A stretch of DNA of 64,000 bases from JBCCIM01 sp965263205 (GCA_965263205.1 CBDHHF010000032.1:1-64000); one strand, 5' to 3'; counted from the first letter of the stretch, positions 19,770-28,483 are shown. Numbers and translations: made by a program. The notes: generated by a model from the letters alone, not told the origin.

Positions 19770-20954
19770 ATGGTCTTCAGATTACAGCTACTAACCGCTG
19801 TTTTTGTGTTCTTGACAGGGGTTTTTGTGTGCGGTGCAGCGCAAGCACAGGAAATGACCTGGCCCGAGGTCCTGGCTGAAATCGAGTTTGCTGTTGAGCA
19901 GGCGATGGTCGAGGGGCAGATTCCTTCGATGACGGTGGCGCTCGTGGTGGGCGAAGAGGTTGTCTGGTCAAACGGATATGGGTACGCCAATATGTGGGCA
20001 CGTACGCCGGCTGTGCCCAGTACGGTCTACCTTATAGGCTCAACATTTAAAGCAATGTCCACGGTAGCGTTGTTGCAGCAGTTGGAGAATGGCAAATTTG
20101 CGCTCGATGACCCGGTCCGTGACTACCTCCAGGGGCTGCGCATCAAAAATGAAGATGCTGATACACCCGTTACGTTTCGGCACCTGTTAACGCACACGTC
20201 CGGGCTACCCGGTGACTTTGGGCCATATCCCGTATGGGGTGACGACCGGCCGCCTTCGCTTGCCCAATATCTTGCCACTTCCTTGCGTGCAGAAACGCCC
20301 CCAATGACAGGCGTAGTATATTCCAATATGGCCTACAGCCTGGTCGGCCACATGATTGAACAATTTGCTGAAGAAGATTTTCGAAAGTACATCGACCGCG
20401 CGATTTTTAAGCCACTTGAAATGACGAGCACGGCTTTTCAGCCAACACCTGTCATGACAGAGCGCATGGCCGTTCCTTATGTCGTTGATCGGAACTCGAA
20501 GCGGCTGGTGCCTACCGAACAGTTAAAAGCAACCGTATGGCCGGCCGGCATCGTATATGGCACGGTACTCGATCAGGCGAATTGGCTGATTGCCAATTTG
20601 AATGGTGGCACATTTAAAGGCCGGCACCTGATATCCAGTGACCTCATCGACGAAATGCACAGTTTGCAGTTCGAGGACTTTAAAGGACCAATTAGCGGCC
20701 TGTGGGGTGGGGAAGAAGCCGGTTATGGGCTTACGTGGTGGACTGACATCAGGAAAGGTGAACGCTATTTTGCGCATAGTGGCAGCGTGCCCGGCTATAC
20801 CGCGTTTCTTCAGGGTAACAAAGATCAAAAGATGGGCGTCGCGATGTTGTCGAATGGCAATCGGGCGCACCGCCATCTGATTGGGTTGGCCGACAAAATC
20901 ATGGCGTTGGCTGAGCAAGTACAGGAAATAGCACCAGCCGAAGCCGGAAATTGA
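19770..20954 (+). CDS. Exported serine hydrolase, class C beta-lactamase family
   Basis: The longest frame starts at a TTG (19743); the ATG at 19770 (MVFRLQLLTAVFVFLTG) has GGAAA upstream and gives the expected signal peptide, cut near AQAQE. The family triad is present: GSTFKAMSTVA (Ser-x-x-Lys), VVYSNMAYSLVG (Tyr-x-Asn) and FAHSGSVPGYTA (His-x-Gly). The family includes beta-lactamases, D-Ala-D-Ala peptidases and esterases; without a characterised close relative I would call this an esterase- or peptidase-type hydrolase in the periplasm. Cytosolic beta-lactam resistance should not be inferred. It lies 83 bp downstream of the S51 peptidase. Confidence 0.87.
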   Translation: MVFRLQLLTAVFVFLTGVFVCGAAQAQEMTWPEVLAEIEFAVEQAMVEGQIPSMTVALVVGEEVVWSNGYGYANMWARTPAVPSTVYLIGSTFKAMSTVALLQQLENGKFALDDPVRDYLQGLRIKNEDADTPVTFRHLLTHTSGLPGDFGPYPVWGDDRPPSLAQYLATSLRAETPPMTGVVYSNMAYSLVGHMIEQFAEEDFRKYIDRAIFKPLEMTSTAFQPTPVMTERMAVPYVVDRNSKRLVPTEQLKATVWPAGIVYGTVLDQANWLIANLNGGTFKGRHLISSDLIDEMHSLQFEDFKGPISGLWGGEEAGYGLTWWTDIRKGERYFAHSGSVPGYTAFLQGNKDQKMGVAMLSNGNRAHRHLIGLADKIMALAEQVQEIAPAEAGN

Positions 20955-21037
20955 GCACGCGCGTTTGCATCTGATAGGTCGTCTTTTTAAATATTAGATT
21001 GATCTAATTCCCTCCCATTGGTCCTTCTTGAGGAGCC

Positions 21038-21973
21038 ATGATTCGAAAACGCGTCAAAATAATGACTGGCCTTATCGCCCTGCTGTTTGTAGCCGGGTTC
21101 TATTTTGGTCAGCAAGAAATGCAGCTCCAAAAAATGCTTGCTGATCAGCAATTGTGGGAGCAAACGCGTGAAGCCGACTTGCTGAAAGCAGAATCCAGTT
21201 GGATCAATTTAGCCGGCTTATTCTGGCTGGAACAAGGTGCGTCGTGGACTATGGGAGCGGCAGCGGATAACGACTTTGTAATGAAAGAAGGGAACGCGCC
21301 GGCATTTGCCGGGACACTGCTGCGTGAGGCTGATACGGTTTCATTTGAGATCGCAGCTGATGCTCTGATTTTAGTGGACAGCATGACTACGGATGAACGC
21401 GTGATCCAACTCAAAGATGATGAAGGCGGATATGGCGATCCTACCGTTTTGTCCGCCGGCCCGTTGCAGTGGTGGCTGATTTCGCGCGATGGTATGCTGG
21501 GGATTCGTGTGCGCAACATGGAGAGCGCGCACCTCGCTGCGTTTGAAGGGATCGATCGATTTGGCTTTGATGCAGATTGGAAAGTCACCGCCCAATTTTT
21601 ACCGTTTGAAGAGCCTCGTGTGTTTGAGTATCCTACTATCCTGGGTACGATGCGCGAAGAAGCAGCGCCCGGTGTATTGGTGTTCGAACTGGACGGGCAG
21701 CAGTATGAGATGGTGCCATTTGAGCGACGAGACGGGACCAAGCTCTTTCTGGTGTTTGGCGATGAAAGCAATTCAAACGCAACGTACGAGGGCGGGCGCT
21801 TTATGTATGTAGATCTGCCGGACGAGACAGGCAAAACCACCATCGATTTCAATCGGGCCTACAACCCACCCTGTGCATTTTCTCCCTATTCCACCTGTCC
21901 GAAACCCTTGCGACAAAACAGGCTGCCCGTGTTCGTCGACGCCGGCGAGAAGCGGTACGTGAAGCCTATTTGA
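21038..21973 (+). CDS. DUF1684 domain protein, membrane-anchored or exported
   Basis: 311 residues. An N-terminal hydrophobic segment (IALLFVAGFYFG) is followed by the DUF1684 domain: SWINLAGLFWLEQG at the start, and the diagnostic C-terminal block TTIDFNRAYNPPCAFSPY followed by CPKPLRQNRLPV and GEKRY. The function of the family is unknown. The start is supported by GAGGAG 6 nt upstream, one of the few clear Shine-Dalgarno sites in the window. A short inverted repeat TTAGAT/ATCTAA lies at about 20992-21005, just ahead of the gene, and could be a regulatory site, though it may be chance. Confidence 0.85.
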   Translation: MIRKRVKIMTGLIALLFVAGFYFGQQEMQLQKMLADQQLWEQTREADLLKAESSWINLAGLFWLEQGASWTMGAAADNDFVMKEGNAPAFAGTLLREADTVSFEIAADALILVDSMTTDERVIQLKDDEGGYGDPTVLSAGPLQWWLISRDGMLGIRVRNMESAHLAAFEGIDRFGFDADWKVTAQFLPFEEPRVFEYPTILGTMREEAAPGVLVFELDGQQYEMVPFERRDGTKLFLVFGDESNSNATYEGGRFMYVDLPDETGKTTIDFNRAYNPPCAFSPYSTCPKPLRQNRLPVFVDAGEKRYVKPI

Positions 21974-22032
21974 GTGTCGATTTTCGATTGCCGATTGGGT
22001 TACTTCATGGGATAGCGTAAGGCCGACTAATT

Positions 22033-22770
22033 TTAAGCTTCAATTTTTGAGCGGCGCGGTTTGGGGAAGCGGATGAACTTGGGATCGAGAAAATCGATCA
22101 GGTCGATGAGCGCATGTTGTAATGCAACGAGCCGGCTTCGCGAGGCTTCAAAATCTTCGACCATGGCGACGACTTGCAGCTTGAGCTGCTGCAAAAAAGG
22201 TTTTTCATCGTCGTTTAGCATGTGCAGGAATTTGCCGTAGGTGGCGCACACATTGCCGGCATCTGATTTGGTTGTTATCTCTTCACCAATGACGCGCTGA
22301 ATGCCTTTGAAAATACGCATGGGTTCGTCCAGGTCGTCGCGGAGCCAGGTATGGCTAATCTGGTCCTGGATTTCATTGAGGCGGTGGGTGCGTTCGATTT
22401 CACCGAGGTCAAGGAAAAGGCCATCTTGTCGTAAGATTTCGCTCCATCCAAAATATTGCGCAATCAAATACGTGGTGTTATCTACGACATAGTCCCGCGT
22501 CTGGGCTGTCCCATTGGTGAAATTGTGTGCGATGGTGTCAAGCTCCAGAATGTTGTAGATACGGCTCTGAAGATCGAATGCTGCGTGGACAAGTGGTTCG
22601 CGGTAGCGCGAAAGCAACCGTAGCGACTCTTGCCGTTGTTTATCTGCTGCCTCTTCCCGCCGTAATTCAGCTGCAAGGCGTGTACTGCGTGTTTGTCCCC
22701 AAATCGTGATGCCGGCAGCAACGAGTGCTACTGCGGCTGAGATAATGGCAACCAGGAGTTCTGTGGCCAT
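22033..22770 (-). CDS. Hypothetical membrane-anchored helical protein
   Basis: 245 residues that I do not assign to a named family. The N-terminus is a single membrane helix (LLVAIISAAVALVAAGITIWG), followed by a charged coiled coil (LAAELRREEAADKQRQESL) and an all-helical domain rich in Trp, Asp and Glu. The design, one TM plus a cytosolic helical domain, resembles small signalling or scaffolding proteins found widely in bacteria. It stands alone, convergent with the DUF1684 gene, with only 59 bp between the two stops. Confidence 0.7.
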   Translation of the reverse strand: MATELLVAIISAAVALVAAGITIWGQTRSTRLAAELRREEAADKQRQESLRLLSRYREPLVHAAFDLQSRIYNILELDTIAHNFTNGTAQTRDYVVDNTTYLIAQYFGWSEILRQDGLFLDLGEIERTHRLNEIQDQISHTWLRDDLDEPMRIFKGIQRVIGEEITTKSDAGNVCATYGKFLHMLNDDEKPFLQQLKLQVVAMVEDFEASRSRLVALQHALIDLIDFLDPKFIRFPKPRRSKIEA

Positions 22771-22798
22771 GAAGCAATATTGTACAAGTTATGAGAGA

Positions 22799-23017
22799 TC
22801 AGGTACCGGTAGGGCGTTGGGGGCACTCGAGGAACAGCGTGTCTGTGTCGAAAAACACAGGGTCTTTTTCGAGCATCAGAAGAATGGCCGACAATTCACA
22901 ATCTGAATCCACGGGGAGTTTTACAATTTGCCCGTCGGAAAAAATAGTCTGTACTTCACCTTTGTTGTGTACTGGATTCCATTTCATACTGTATCCAACA
23001 ACTTCAAGTTTTGCCAT
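22799..23017 (-). CDS. Small conserved-looking hypothetical protein
   Basis: 72 residues from an ATG at 23017. The sequence alternates hydrophobic and polar residues as in a small beta barrel (EVVGYSMKWNPVHNKGEVQT, then SDGQIVKLPVDS, then a helix SAILLMLEKDPVFF). No family is assigned. It lies 28 bp upstream of the membrane-anchored gene on the same strand, so co-transcription is plausible. No ribosome-binding site is clear, which is usual for this group. Confidence 0.6.
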   Translation of the reverse strand: MAKLEVVGYSMKWNPVHNKGEVQTIFSDGQIVKLPVDSDCELSAILLMLEKDPVFFDTDTLFLECPQRPTGT

Positions 23018-23230
23018 GCCGGTGTAGGGTAAATGAGATAAATGTGGTGGCCGAAGATCCGCTGGTACACGTTGTGATTCAAGGGTTCGGCTTCGGAAGC
23101 GGAATGGCGCAATGCAAGGGTACGTTGCGCGGATTCAAGCTACAACAATTGGATGAAGTATTCCTGTTTTTTTTAGCCAGATATGGTTTGCTGCCGCCGG
23201 CACCGCAGCGTATTTTGAAATCGTAATTCA

Positions 23231-23312
23231 CGCCCTGCATGTTAGTCGCGAATTCTACCTATCGATTGGGGGGCCGAAAGGTAGTTCGAGCTTAGATGCA
23301 GGGCGTGTTTTC
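23231..23312 (+). terminator. Long two-tier hairpin followed by T-run
   Basis: The outer stem is a perfect 12 bp (CACGCCCTGCAT at 23231-23242 with ATGCAGGGCGTG at 23297-23308), followed by TTTT on the plus strand. Inside it is a second stem (CTACCT with AGGTAG, extended by CGAA/TTCG) closing a G-rich loop. No confident plus-strand gene ends here; a 71-codon frame (23011-23226, TTG start) stops just before it. It could be a bidirectional terminator for the minus-strand hydrolase gene or the 3' end of a small transcript. The rest of 23018-23352 shows nothing else I can support. Confidence 0.5.
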
Positions 23313-23352
23313 ATTTATATAGTTTTCTATAGGAGCTGCGTAATGTTGCACG

Positions 23353-24873
23353 TTAGGGCGCGCGCCATTGCAGAGGCGGCAACTCAACCTGTTCGGGTAT
23401 TGCCGAGAAATCACCTGTAGCCAACCAGGTATTGATGCGCGCATCGAAGCCATCCACGTCTTCTCGAGCTTCACGAAACGCACCATGCGAACCGCCTTCT
23501 ATCCGCACTAGCCGATGGTTTGTAAAAAAGGTGCTGACTTCTTCAGCATTTTCATAAGGTGTTGAGGTATCCCACGTGCCGTGAATCAGGACTGCCGGCA
23601 CATCGGTGGTGAATGCAGACCTGAATGCTTCCCCTAAATCTGCATCCCAGGCCTGACACACAAGGTCGTAGTACGTATGAAGATTGCCGACAAGTGCAAC
23701 GCCGGCATCTGAAGCCAACGCTTGTTTGCGTGTAGTGCTTATGCCAGAAGCGCAGTCTACCTGGTAGTAGGCTGCGTCGTTAAGCCGGCGGCTTGTGTTA
23801 ACGTGGACGTACCTGCGTGCGGCGCCTTCATATTCGCCATTCACCATGTTTAGCAAATCCAGCGGCCAAAATGGCATGATGTAGCGCCAGCTTGTGCCTC
23901 TTGAATACCCGCGCGCAAGTAATCTGAATGCATCACCATCCAACTTGACCGTTAGCTGTTCTCCGGTGTCTTCATCGACATAAGGAACGGAGATGGGGTT
24001 TTCCTCTGCCCGCGTGATAAGGGATTGATATGCCTTGAGCAAGCCTTCTGCCGGCATGTGTGGTGCCAGTTCGGGGGAAGCCGCGGCATTTTCTGCAATC
24101 CTGGCGAGGGTAGTGGCAATATGAGCAGGCGTATCATACGTGTGATCCGGTCCTTCCAATGCGCTCAAGGTTGCACGCGCAATCAGATCAGGATGGTTGC
24201 GCAGGGTTATCATGCCCCAGTGCGATCCAAAGCTTTGCCCCATGAGCTGAATTTTATCGTAGCCAAGGCCTTTGGCAATATCGTATACGTCGGCTGCCAT
24301 TTCTTCAACATTTAGACCAGCCAAATCAATACCGCGTGCTTCCATGCTGGCGCGGCAGGTTTTTAGGCCGGCGAGAACTGCCTGCGCTCTGTTGGACGAA
24401 TCAAGCATGGAGGCAATGGACTGCTCGGGTATGGGCTCACAAGCCGTATTGCCCGAGGTTTGAAGCCCGCGTTGTCCAGGAATGATAACATCCGAAATCT
24501 GCGTGAGTGGCTCATAGAAATAACGAAAGTAAGAAGGGTCTTCAAGTAATTGAGATGCTGCTTCGCTTCCCGGTCCGCCGCGTAGAATGAAAATAGGCGG
24601 GGTATCGGGTGATGCTCCAGGTGCGCGACTAAACCGCACAATCTCAACCCGCCATGTCGAGTCTGAGTTGGATTGTCTGTTTTGCGGCACCTCTATATAG
24701 CCGAAATCATAGCTGACGGTTGAACTATCCGGAAAGGTCAAGTTCGTTGGCTGCATGTGTAGTGGGGGAGGCATGTCCGTCGCGGGAGTGCATTTAGCTA
24801 TCATGATTGCTAGCATCAGCAAAATAAAGGCCGGCACACTGCCGAGGAAATCACCTGTTACAAATCTGTTCAT
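23353..24873 (-). CDS. Secreted alpha/beta hydrolase, proline iminopeptidase/TAP-like
   Basis: The long frame starts at 24981, but the ATG at 24873 (MNRFVTGDFLGSVPAFILLM) is preceded by GAGGAG, overlaps nothing and sits 1 nt after the MarR stop, so translation is coupled; I use it. That gives about 506 residues with a signal or lipoprotein-type N-terminus (LAIMIAKC). The alpha/beta-hydrolase fold is shown by FILRGGPGSEA (oxyanion loop), LMGQSFGSHWG (nucleophile Ser), VLIHGTWDTSTPYENA (acid) and EGGSHGAF (His). The C-terminal region matches the TAP-like domain of tripeptidyl aminopeptidases. The predicted role is cleavage of peptides or of a drug-like ester in the periplasm. The MarR pairing suggests induction by a small molecule. 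Confidence 0.85.
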   Translation of the reverse strand: MNRFVTGDFLGSVPAFILLMLAIMIAKCTPATDMPPPLHMQPTNLTFPDSSTVSYDFGYIEVPQNRQSNSDSTWRVEIVRFSRAPGASPDTPPIFILRGGPGSEAASQLLEDPSYFRYFYEPLTQISDVIIPGQRGLQTSGNTACEPIPEQSIASMLDSSNRAQAVLAGLKTCRASMEARGIDLAGLNVEEMAADVYDIAKGLGYDKIQLMGQSFGSHWGMITLRNHPDLIARATLSALEGPDHTYDTPAHIATTLARIAENAAASPELAPHMPAEGLLKAYQSLITRAEENPISVPYVDEDTGEQLTVKLDGDAFRLLARGYSRGTSWRYIMPFWPLDLLNMVNGEYEGAARRYVHVNTSRRLNDAAYYQVDCASGISTTRKQALASDAGVALVGNLHTYYDLVCQAWDADLGEAFRSAFTTDVPAVLIHGTWDTSTPYENAEEVSTFFTNHRLVRIEGGSHGAFREAREDVDGFDARINTWLATGDFSAIPEQVELPPLQWRAP

Positions 24874-24874
24874 C

Positions 24875-25378
24875 TTAATTCTCCTCTTTGGATTGGGCAA
24901 GTAGCAATTTTCTGAGAAGTTGCTCAAGCGTTTCTTTTTCTTCCGATGAGAGGGGATCGATAAACTGCTGGGCTTCAGCAAAGCGCGTATCGATGGCTTT
25001 ATCTACCCGTTCAATACCTTTTGCCGTGAGCTGGACGGACCGGCTTCTTCGGTCGTTGGGTGTTGCAACCCGCTCGATCAAGCCGGCTTTCTCCAGCCGA
25101 TCCAGGCAGGCAGTGAGTGAGCCCGATTGGATGAGGATCGCTTTGAGTAAATCTGCCGGCCTCAAGCGATAGGGTGTACCGGAGCGACGCAAGGTTGCAA
25201 GCACATCAAGATCCGTGTAGCCAATCTGGTAATCCGCCAGCACAGCGTGGGCGCTTTTGCGCATGAGCTCTCCCAGTAAAATGGTTCTACCCACAATGCC
25301 CATTGCTGCGCTGTCCAGTTCGGGCCGTTGCGCGTGCCAGTCGCGGCGCAACGTATCGATTAAGTCATGTGTCTTCAT
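24875..25378 (-). CDS. MarR-family transcriptional regulator
   Basis: 167 residues with a winged helix typical of MarR: YQIGYTDLDVLATLRRSG, YRLRPADLLKAILIQSGSLT as the recognition region, then DRLEKAGLIERVATPNDRRS with the conserved Asp-Arg-Arg wing, and a dimerising C-terminal helix. Such proteins usually repress their own operon and are released by phenolic or lipophilic ligands. It is immediately upstream of, and translationally coupled to, the secreted hydrolase gene. A 7-bp inverted repeat 8 nt upstream of the start is a good candidate operator. Confidence 0.92.
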   Translation of the reverse strand: MKTHDLIDTLRRDWHAQRPELDSAAMGIVGRTILLGELMRKSAHAVLADYQIGYTDLDVLATLRRSGTPYRLRPADLLKAILIQSGSLTACLDRLEKAGLIERVATPNDRRSRSVQLTAKGIERVDKAIDTRFAEAQQFIDPLSSEEKETLEQLLRKLLLAQSKEEN

Positions 25379-25385
25379 GTAGACA

Positions 25386-25408
25386 ATCTAGAAATAAAAT
25401 ATCTAGAT
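25386..25408. promoter_or_regulatory. Candidate MarR operator
   Basis: A perfect inverted repeat ATCTAGA (25386-25392) / TCTAGAT (25402-25408) with a 9-bp AT-only spacer, beginning 8 bp upstream of the MarR start. The position and symmetry fit an autorepression site. The half-site centres are 16 bp apart, a little over one and a half helical turns. Binding is inferred. Confidence 0.6.
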
Positions 25409-25591
25409 GTCAAGATAAAATAGCAGATACACTTACACCACCCTTTGCAAATGCTTACAAGGATATACCACAATTTTCTTGCGTGTTTAGATAAAGTTTA
25501 GGGGCTTGTTACACTTCTGTGAAGGATGGCGGGAAAAGTCGCCGTAATCTGTGGCTGTTCCGTTAACACCCAAACCAAAGGTTTTTTAAAA

Positions 25592-26341
25592 ATGAAAAAA
25601 AGTTTGTTCTTCTCACTTCTCGCAGCGCTTGTACTTGTTGGTTGTTCTGACGCCTTGACTGAAGTTGAAAACGAAGGCCCAGCAGCACCAGGTGCTTCTT
25701 CTGATGGCACGTACTACACGTACGAAGTTGCTGTTAGAAACATCACAAAAGGACAGCCATTTACACCGCCCCTCGTAGCAACGCACAACGCGCACATCAA
25801 CATGTTTCGTGTAGGTGACAAAGCTAGCAATGGTATCCGCCAGATCGCAGAAAACGGCGACCTTGGTCCTCTCGATGCAGCACTTAACGCAAGTGGTGAC
25901 GTAGCTGATGTAGTTATCGCAGTAGCTGGTACACCACCACCTGTAATGCCTGGTCAGACGGTTAAATTCACGATTAACACGAAGCCTGGCTTTGACTACA
26001 TCTCTTTTGCGAGCATGCTCATTTGCACCAACGATGGATTCACCGGAATCGACTCTGGTAAACTTCCACAGCACATTGGTGAGTATGCAAGCTTTGGTAT
26101 CCGCGGTTATGATGCCGGCACCGAAATCAACACCGAAGATTTCGCCGACATCGTACCTCCTTGCCAGGGCCTCGTAGGTATCTCTTCTGACGATGCTGGC
26201 ACAGGTGCTTCTAACCCAGCACTGTATGAAAACAGCGTGATCAAAATGCATCCTAACGTACAGGGTGGCGACGATCTCGTACCTGCAGTACACGGTTGGA
26301 GAGAGCCAGTAGGCAAAGTGCGCGTACGCCGCATCAAGTAA
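25592..26341 (+). CDS. Spondin-domain lipoprotein
   Basis: 249 residues from the ATG at 25592 (MKKSLFFSLLAALVLVGCSD), with lipobox LVGC, so an outer-membrane or periplasmic lipoprotein. The frame extends upstream to 25526, but that part has no signal character. The rest matches the Spondin_N type domain: YEVAVRNITKGQPFTPPLV, ATHNAHINMF, GQTVKFTINTKPGFDYISFA, SMLICTNDGFTGIDS and the C-terminal basic VRVRRIK. Bacterial spondin-domain proteins are of unknown function; the fold may bind calcium or glycans. The codon choice is markedly biased, and the gene has a strong terminator, so high expression is likely (inference). It is monocistronic. Confidence 0.85.
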   Translation: MKKSLFFSLLAALVLVGCSDALTEVENEGPAAPGASSDGTYYTYEVAVRNITKGQPFTPPLVATHNAHINMFRVGDKASNGIRQIAENGDLGPLDAALNASGDVADVVIAVAGTPPPVMPGQTVKFTINTKPGFDYISFASMLICTNDGFTGIDSGKLPQHIGEYASFGIRGYDAGTEINTEDFADIVPPCQGLVGISSDDAGTGASNPALYENSVIKMHPNVQGGDDLVPAVHGWREPVGKVRVRRIK

Positions 26342-26370
26342 GCTTAGCTGTACACTCCGCCAGGAAAAGG

Positions 26371-26406
26371 AAAAGGGTGTGGACCTTCGGGGCCACACCC
26401 TTTTTT
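26371..26406 (+). terminator. Rho-independent terminator of the spondin-domain gene
   Basis: A 12-bp stem (AAAAGGGTGTGG at 26371-26382 with CCACACCCTTTT at 26393-26404) closes a loop containing CTTCGG and is followed by more Ts. It starts 29 nt after the stop at 26341. Confidence 0.9.
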
Positions 26407-26533
26407 GATTACATCGTTTTTTTGGTTTTCTACGCTTTCTAGCCGGCTGAGCTTGCCAGAATGCTGAATAATCCTGTAAATTCCGACGCCTTTGTTTAAA
26501 AGGGCTATGCTTTAACAACGAATCACTACGGAA

Positions 26534-27085
26534 ATGTTTAGACTTAAAACTTTCGCAATCATGCTGCTGGCCGGTGCCTTGTTTTCACTGGATGTGGCTG
26601 CGCAGGACCTGCACGAATCACGCCGGCTGAGCCCACTTGGTATGGCCCGCGCTTTTGTAGGTGACACCTACGTAAAGGTCACGTTTGGCCAGCCTTACAT
26701 GCGCGGACGCGATAATATATTTGGCGCAGACGGTGCGATGCACCCGAACGGTAGCGTATGGCGTTTTGGTGCCAACGAGCCCACAGAACTCACCTTGGGT
26801 GGTGATCTGAAAGTGGGTGATACCGTTGTCCCGGCGGGTACCTACAGCATCTTCGCAACCCCAGGTGCTGAAAGCTGGATGGTACACATCAACGATTACC
26901 GTGGCGGCGGTGCAGGAGGGTACAAGGCAGAGAACGACCTTGCTTCCATCGAAGTGCCGGCTATGACAAAAGAGGAAGACCGGGATCAGTTCGGTATTGC
27001 GCTCGAAGAAGTGGATGGAGGCTTGCACATGGTGGCCGGCTGGACCAACTGGGAAATCCGCGTGCCCATTATGCCGGCAAATTAG
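26534..27085 (+). CDS. DUF2911 domain exported protein
   Basis: 183 residues with a signal peptide (AIMLLAGALFSLDVAAQ). The DUF2911 domain is unmistakable: VKVTFGQPYMRGRDNIFG, GSVWRFGANEPTELTLGGDL, VPAGTYSIFATPG, and the C-terminal GLHMVAGWTNWEIRVPI. The family is widespread in Bacteroidota and has no established function. The gene has its own terminator, shared in the reverse direction with the convergent membrane-protein gene. Confidence 0.9.
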   Translation: MFRLKTFAIMLLAGALFSLDVAAQDLHESRRLSPLGMARAFVGDTYVKVTFGQPYMRGRDNIFGADGAMHPNGSVWRFGANEPTELTLGGDLKVGDTVVPAGTYSIFATPGAESWMVHINDYRGGGAGGYKAENDLASIEVPAMTKEEDRDQFGIALEEVDGGLHMVAGWTNWEIRVPIMPAN

Positions 27086-27161
27086 GTGCTGTCTGAATAA
27101 CCAAAATTAACAGACAAAGCGCCGGGTCCTGCGCAAGAGCAATGGATCTGCCTCGTTATTA

Positions 27162-27195
27162 AAAAGGCGACTACACAGTGTGTGGTCGCCTTTTG
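27162..27195. terminator. Bidirectional terminator between convergent genes
   Basis: A 10-bp stem (AAAAGGCGAC at 27162-27171 with GTCGCCTTTT at 27185-27194) with A and T runs on both sides, between the DUF2911 stop (27085) and the convergent gene whose stop starts at 27196. It should work in both directions. Confidence 0.8.
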
Positions 27196-27768
27196 TTATG
27201 CCTGCCCCTGAACCGATGAACCACCTTTGGTTGGTGGCTGGTTAAGTACGCTGAGCCAGTGATCCACCTCAGCGGTAAGGGTATTAATTGTTTCTTCGGA
27301 GTCGCCCATGCTGATTGCAAAATCAAGCAGCTTCTTTGCGTTTTGACACATCCTGAGTGCTTCAGAACGGTCTTTGGCTGTTGTTGGCGATTTGAAGGGT
27401 TGCTCCGTGGGCTCGTACTTGATGCCGCGTGCTGCCATTTTGGCTTTCATGCGCTGGATGGACAGGCTCAATTCATTCACCTGTTTGTTCATCTGTTTTG
27501 AGGCAACGTCAGGAATACCATGCATCAAGTTTTCGAGCGCGGTAATCAGCTCGCGTTCGGTCTGGATTTGCGTCTTTTTGCTGCGAATCCATTCATCCAG
27601 CATGGAGCCAAGGATAGAGCCAACAAAAAATAACCCAATGGCCAGCAAGCCGGCGGATAGCTTGGAAACCATCAGCTTTTCAGCCGCGATAATTGCAACG
27701 CCGGTTGAAAGTGCGCCAAACGCAATTGATAGCGATGCGCGGGAAATAGCCTTTGATAATGAAGACAT
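27196..27768 (-). CDS. Hypothetical membrane protein with coiled coil
   Basis: 190 residues without a family I recognise. Two adjacent membrane helices occupy about residues 12-57 (SIAFGALSTGVAIIAA and LSAGLLAIGLFFVGSILGS), followed by a long soluble coiled coil (residues about 65-120) and a short helical C-terminus. It is the downstream gene of a probable pair with the next coiled-coil membrane protein, 40 bp apart on the same strand; both have a helical hairpin and coiled-coil design. Confidence 0.7.
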   Translation of the reverse strand: MSSLSKAISRASLSIAFGALSTGVAIIAAEKLMVSKLSAGLLAIGLFFVGSILGSMLDEWIRSKKTQIQTERELITALENLMHGIPDVASKQMNKQVNELSLSIQRMKAKMAARGIKYEPTEQPFKSPTTAKDRSEALRMCQNAKKLLDFAISMGDSEETINTLTAEVDHWLSVLNQPPTKGGSSVQGQA

Positions 27769-27808
27769 ATGATGGGTGCAGGCTAGTAGTGCGCCATCGA
27801 CTGGCGCG

Positions 27809-28483
27809 CTACAGGATAAATAAAATGAACAGAATGACGAGCACGCTGCCTACGAGCAACGTTATGGAGACGCTCAGTCGGTCTGCCTCTTCTTCCTGTT
27901 GGGTGACCGGATCAAGCTCCGGATTTGCCAATGGCTCATTGCTCCGCATCAGCAGAACAACACCCAACGAAGTAATGGCCGCAAGGAACGTGAAAAGCAG
28001 CAAGTGATCAAACTGCTTAAATCCGTTACGCACACCCCAATAGTGATTGTCTGGCAAGTTCACAATGCGCTGCTCCAGGCGTTCGACGTGGGCAAGCAGG
28101 CTGTCCTGTCGCTCACTCAAATAAATCACGTTGGTGTTGGTTGCCCGCATAGGCTCTTCGCTTGGCATCAGCACGCGCAGCGTATCCAGGCCATTGAGTA
28201 CTGTGCCCTGCGTCGATTGCAGGGTATTGAACTCGCCTTGAAAGGTGCGCTCCAACGATTGAATTCGGCTGTTAAGTTGCCTGAATTCTGATTGTAACAC
28301 TGCCCGTTCAGCTTTGAGCGCTGAAATGGTTGTTAATAGAGAATCGACAGACCTGAGCATGATTGCACTGCCTGTGGTATCCATACCTGTTGTGGGTTGC
28401 GCAGCAATTGTCGGTGCCAAACAAACACCGTAGATCACTGCAGACAGGCACAGCACCAGAAACCCTCTTTTCCGCTGCAACAT
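27809..28483 (-). CDS. Exported coiled-coil protein with two C-terminal membrane helices
   Basis: The frame extends to 28615, but the ATG at 28483 (MLQRKRGFLVLCLSAVIYGV) follows AAGGGG and gives a proper signal peptide cut near TIAAQ; I use it (224 residues). Residues about 45-150 are a coiled coil (LTTISALKAERAVLQSEFRQ, then LNSRIQSLERTFQ, and SLLAHVERLEQRI). Two membrane helices follow (LLLFTFLAAITSLGVVLL and LLVGSVLVILFILFIL). The function is unknown. An exported coiled coil with a membrane anchor suggests an envelope scaffold or a sensor partner. Confidence 0.7.
   Translation of the reverse strand: MLQRKRGFLVLCLSAVIYGVCLAPTIAAQPTTGMDTTGSAIMLRSVDSLLTTISALKAERAVLQSEFRQLNSRIQSLERTFQGEFNTLQSTQGTVLNGLDTLRVLMPSEEPMRATNTNVIYLSERQDSLLAHVERLEQRIVNLPDNHYWGVRNGFKQFDHLLLFTFLAAITSLGVVLLMRSNEPLANPELDPVTQQEEEADRLSVSITLLVGSVLVILFILFIL

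Noticed and set aside
23011..23226. 71-codon plus-strand frame with TTG start upstream of the long hairpin
   Set aside because: It overlaps the start of a better-supported small gene on the other strand, has no ribosome site and no family resemblance. Only the T-run of the downstream hairpin hints at plus-strand transcription.
25613..26518. 301-codon minus-strand frame over the spondin-domain lipoprotein gene
   Set aside because: The plus-strand lipoprotein has a signal peptide, family domain and terminator. The antisense product is rich in Arg, Cys and Tyr with no recognisable domain; the long frame is a by-product of codon bias.
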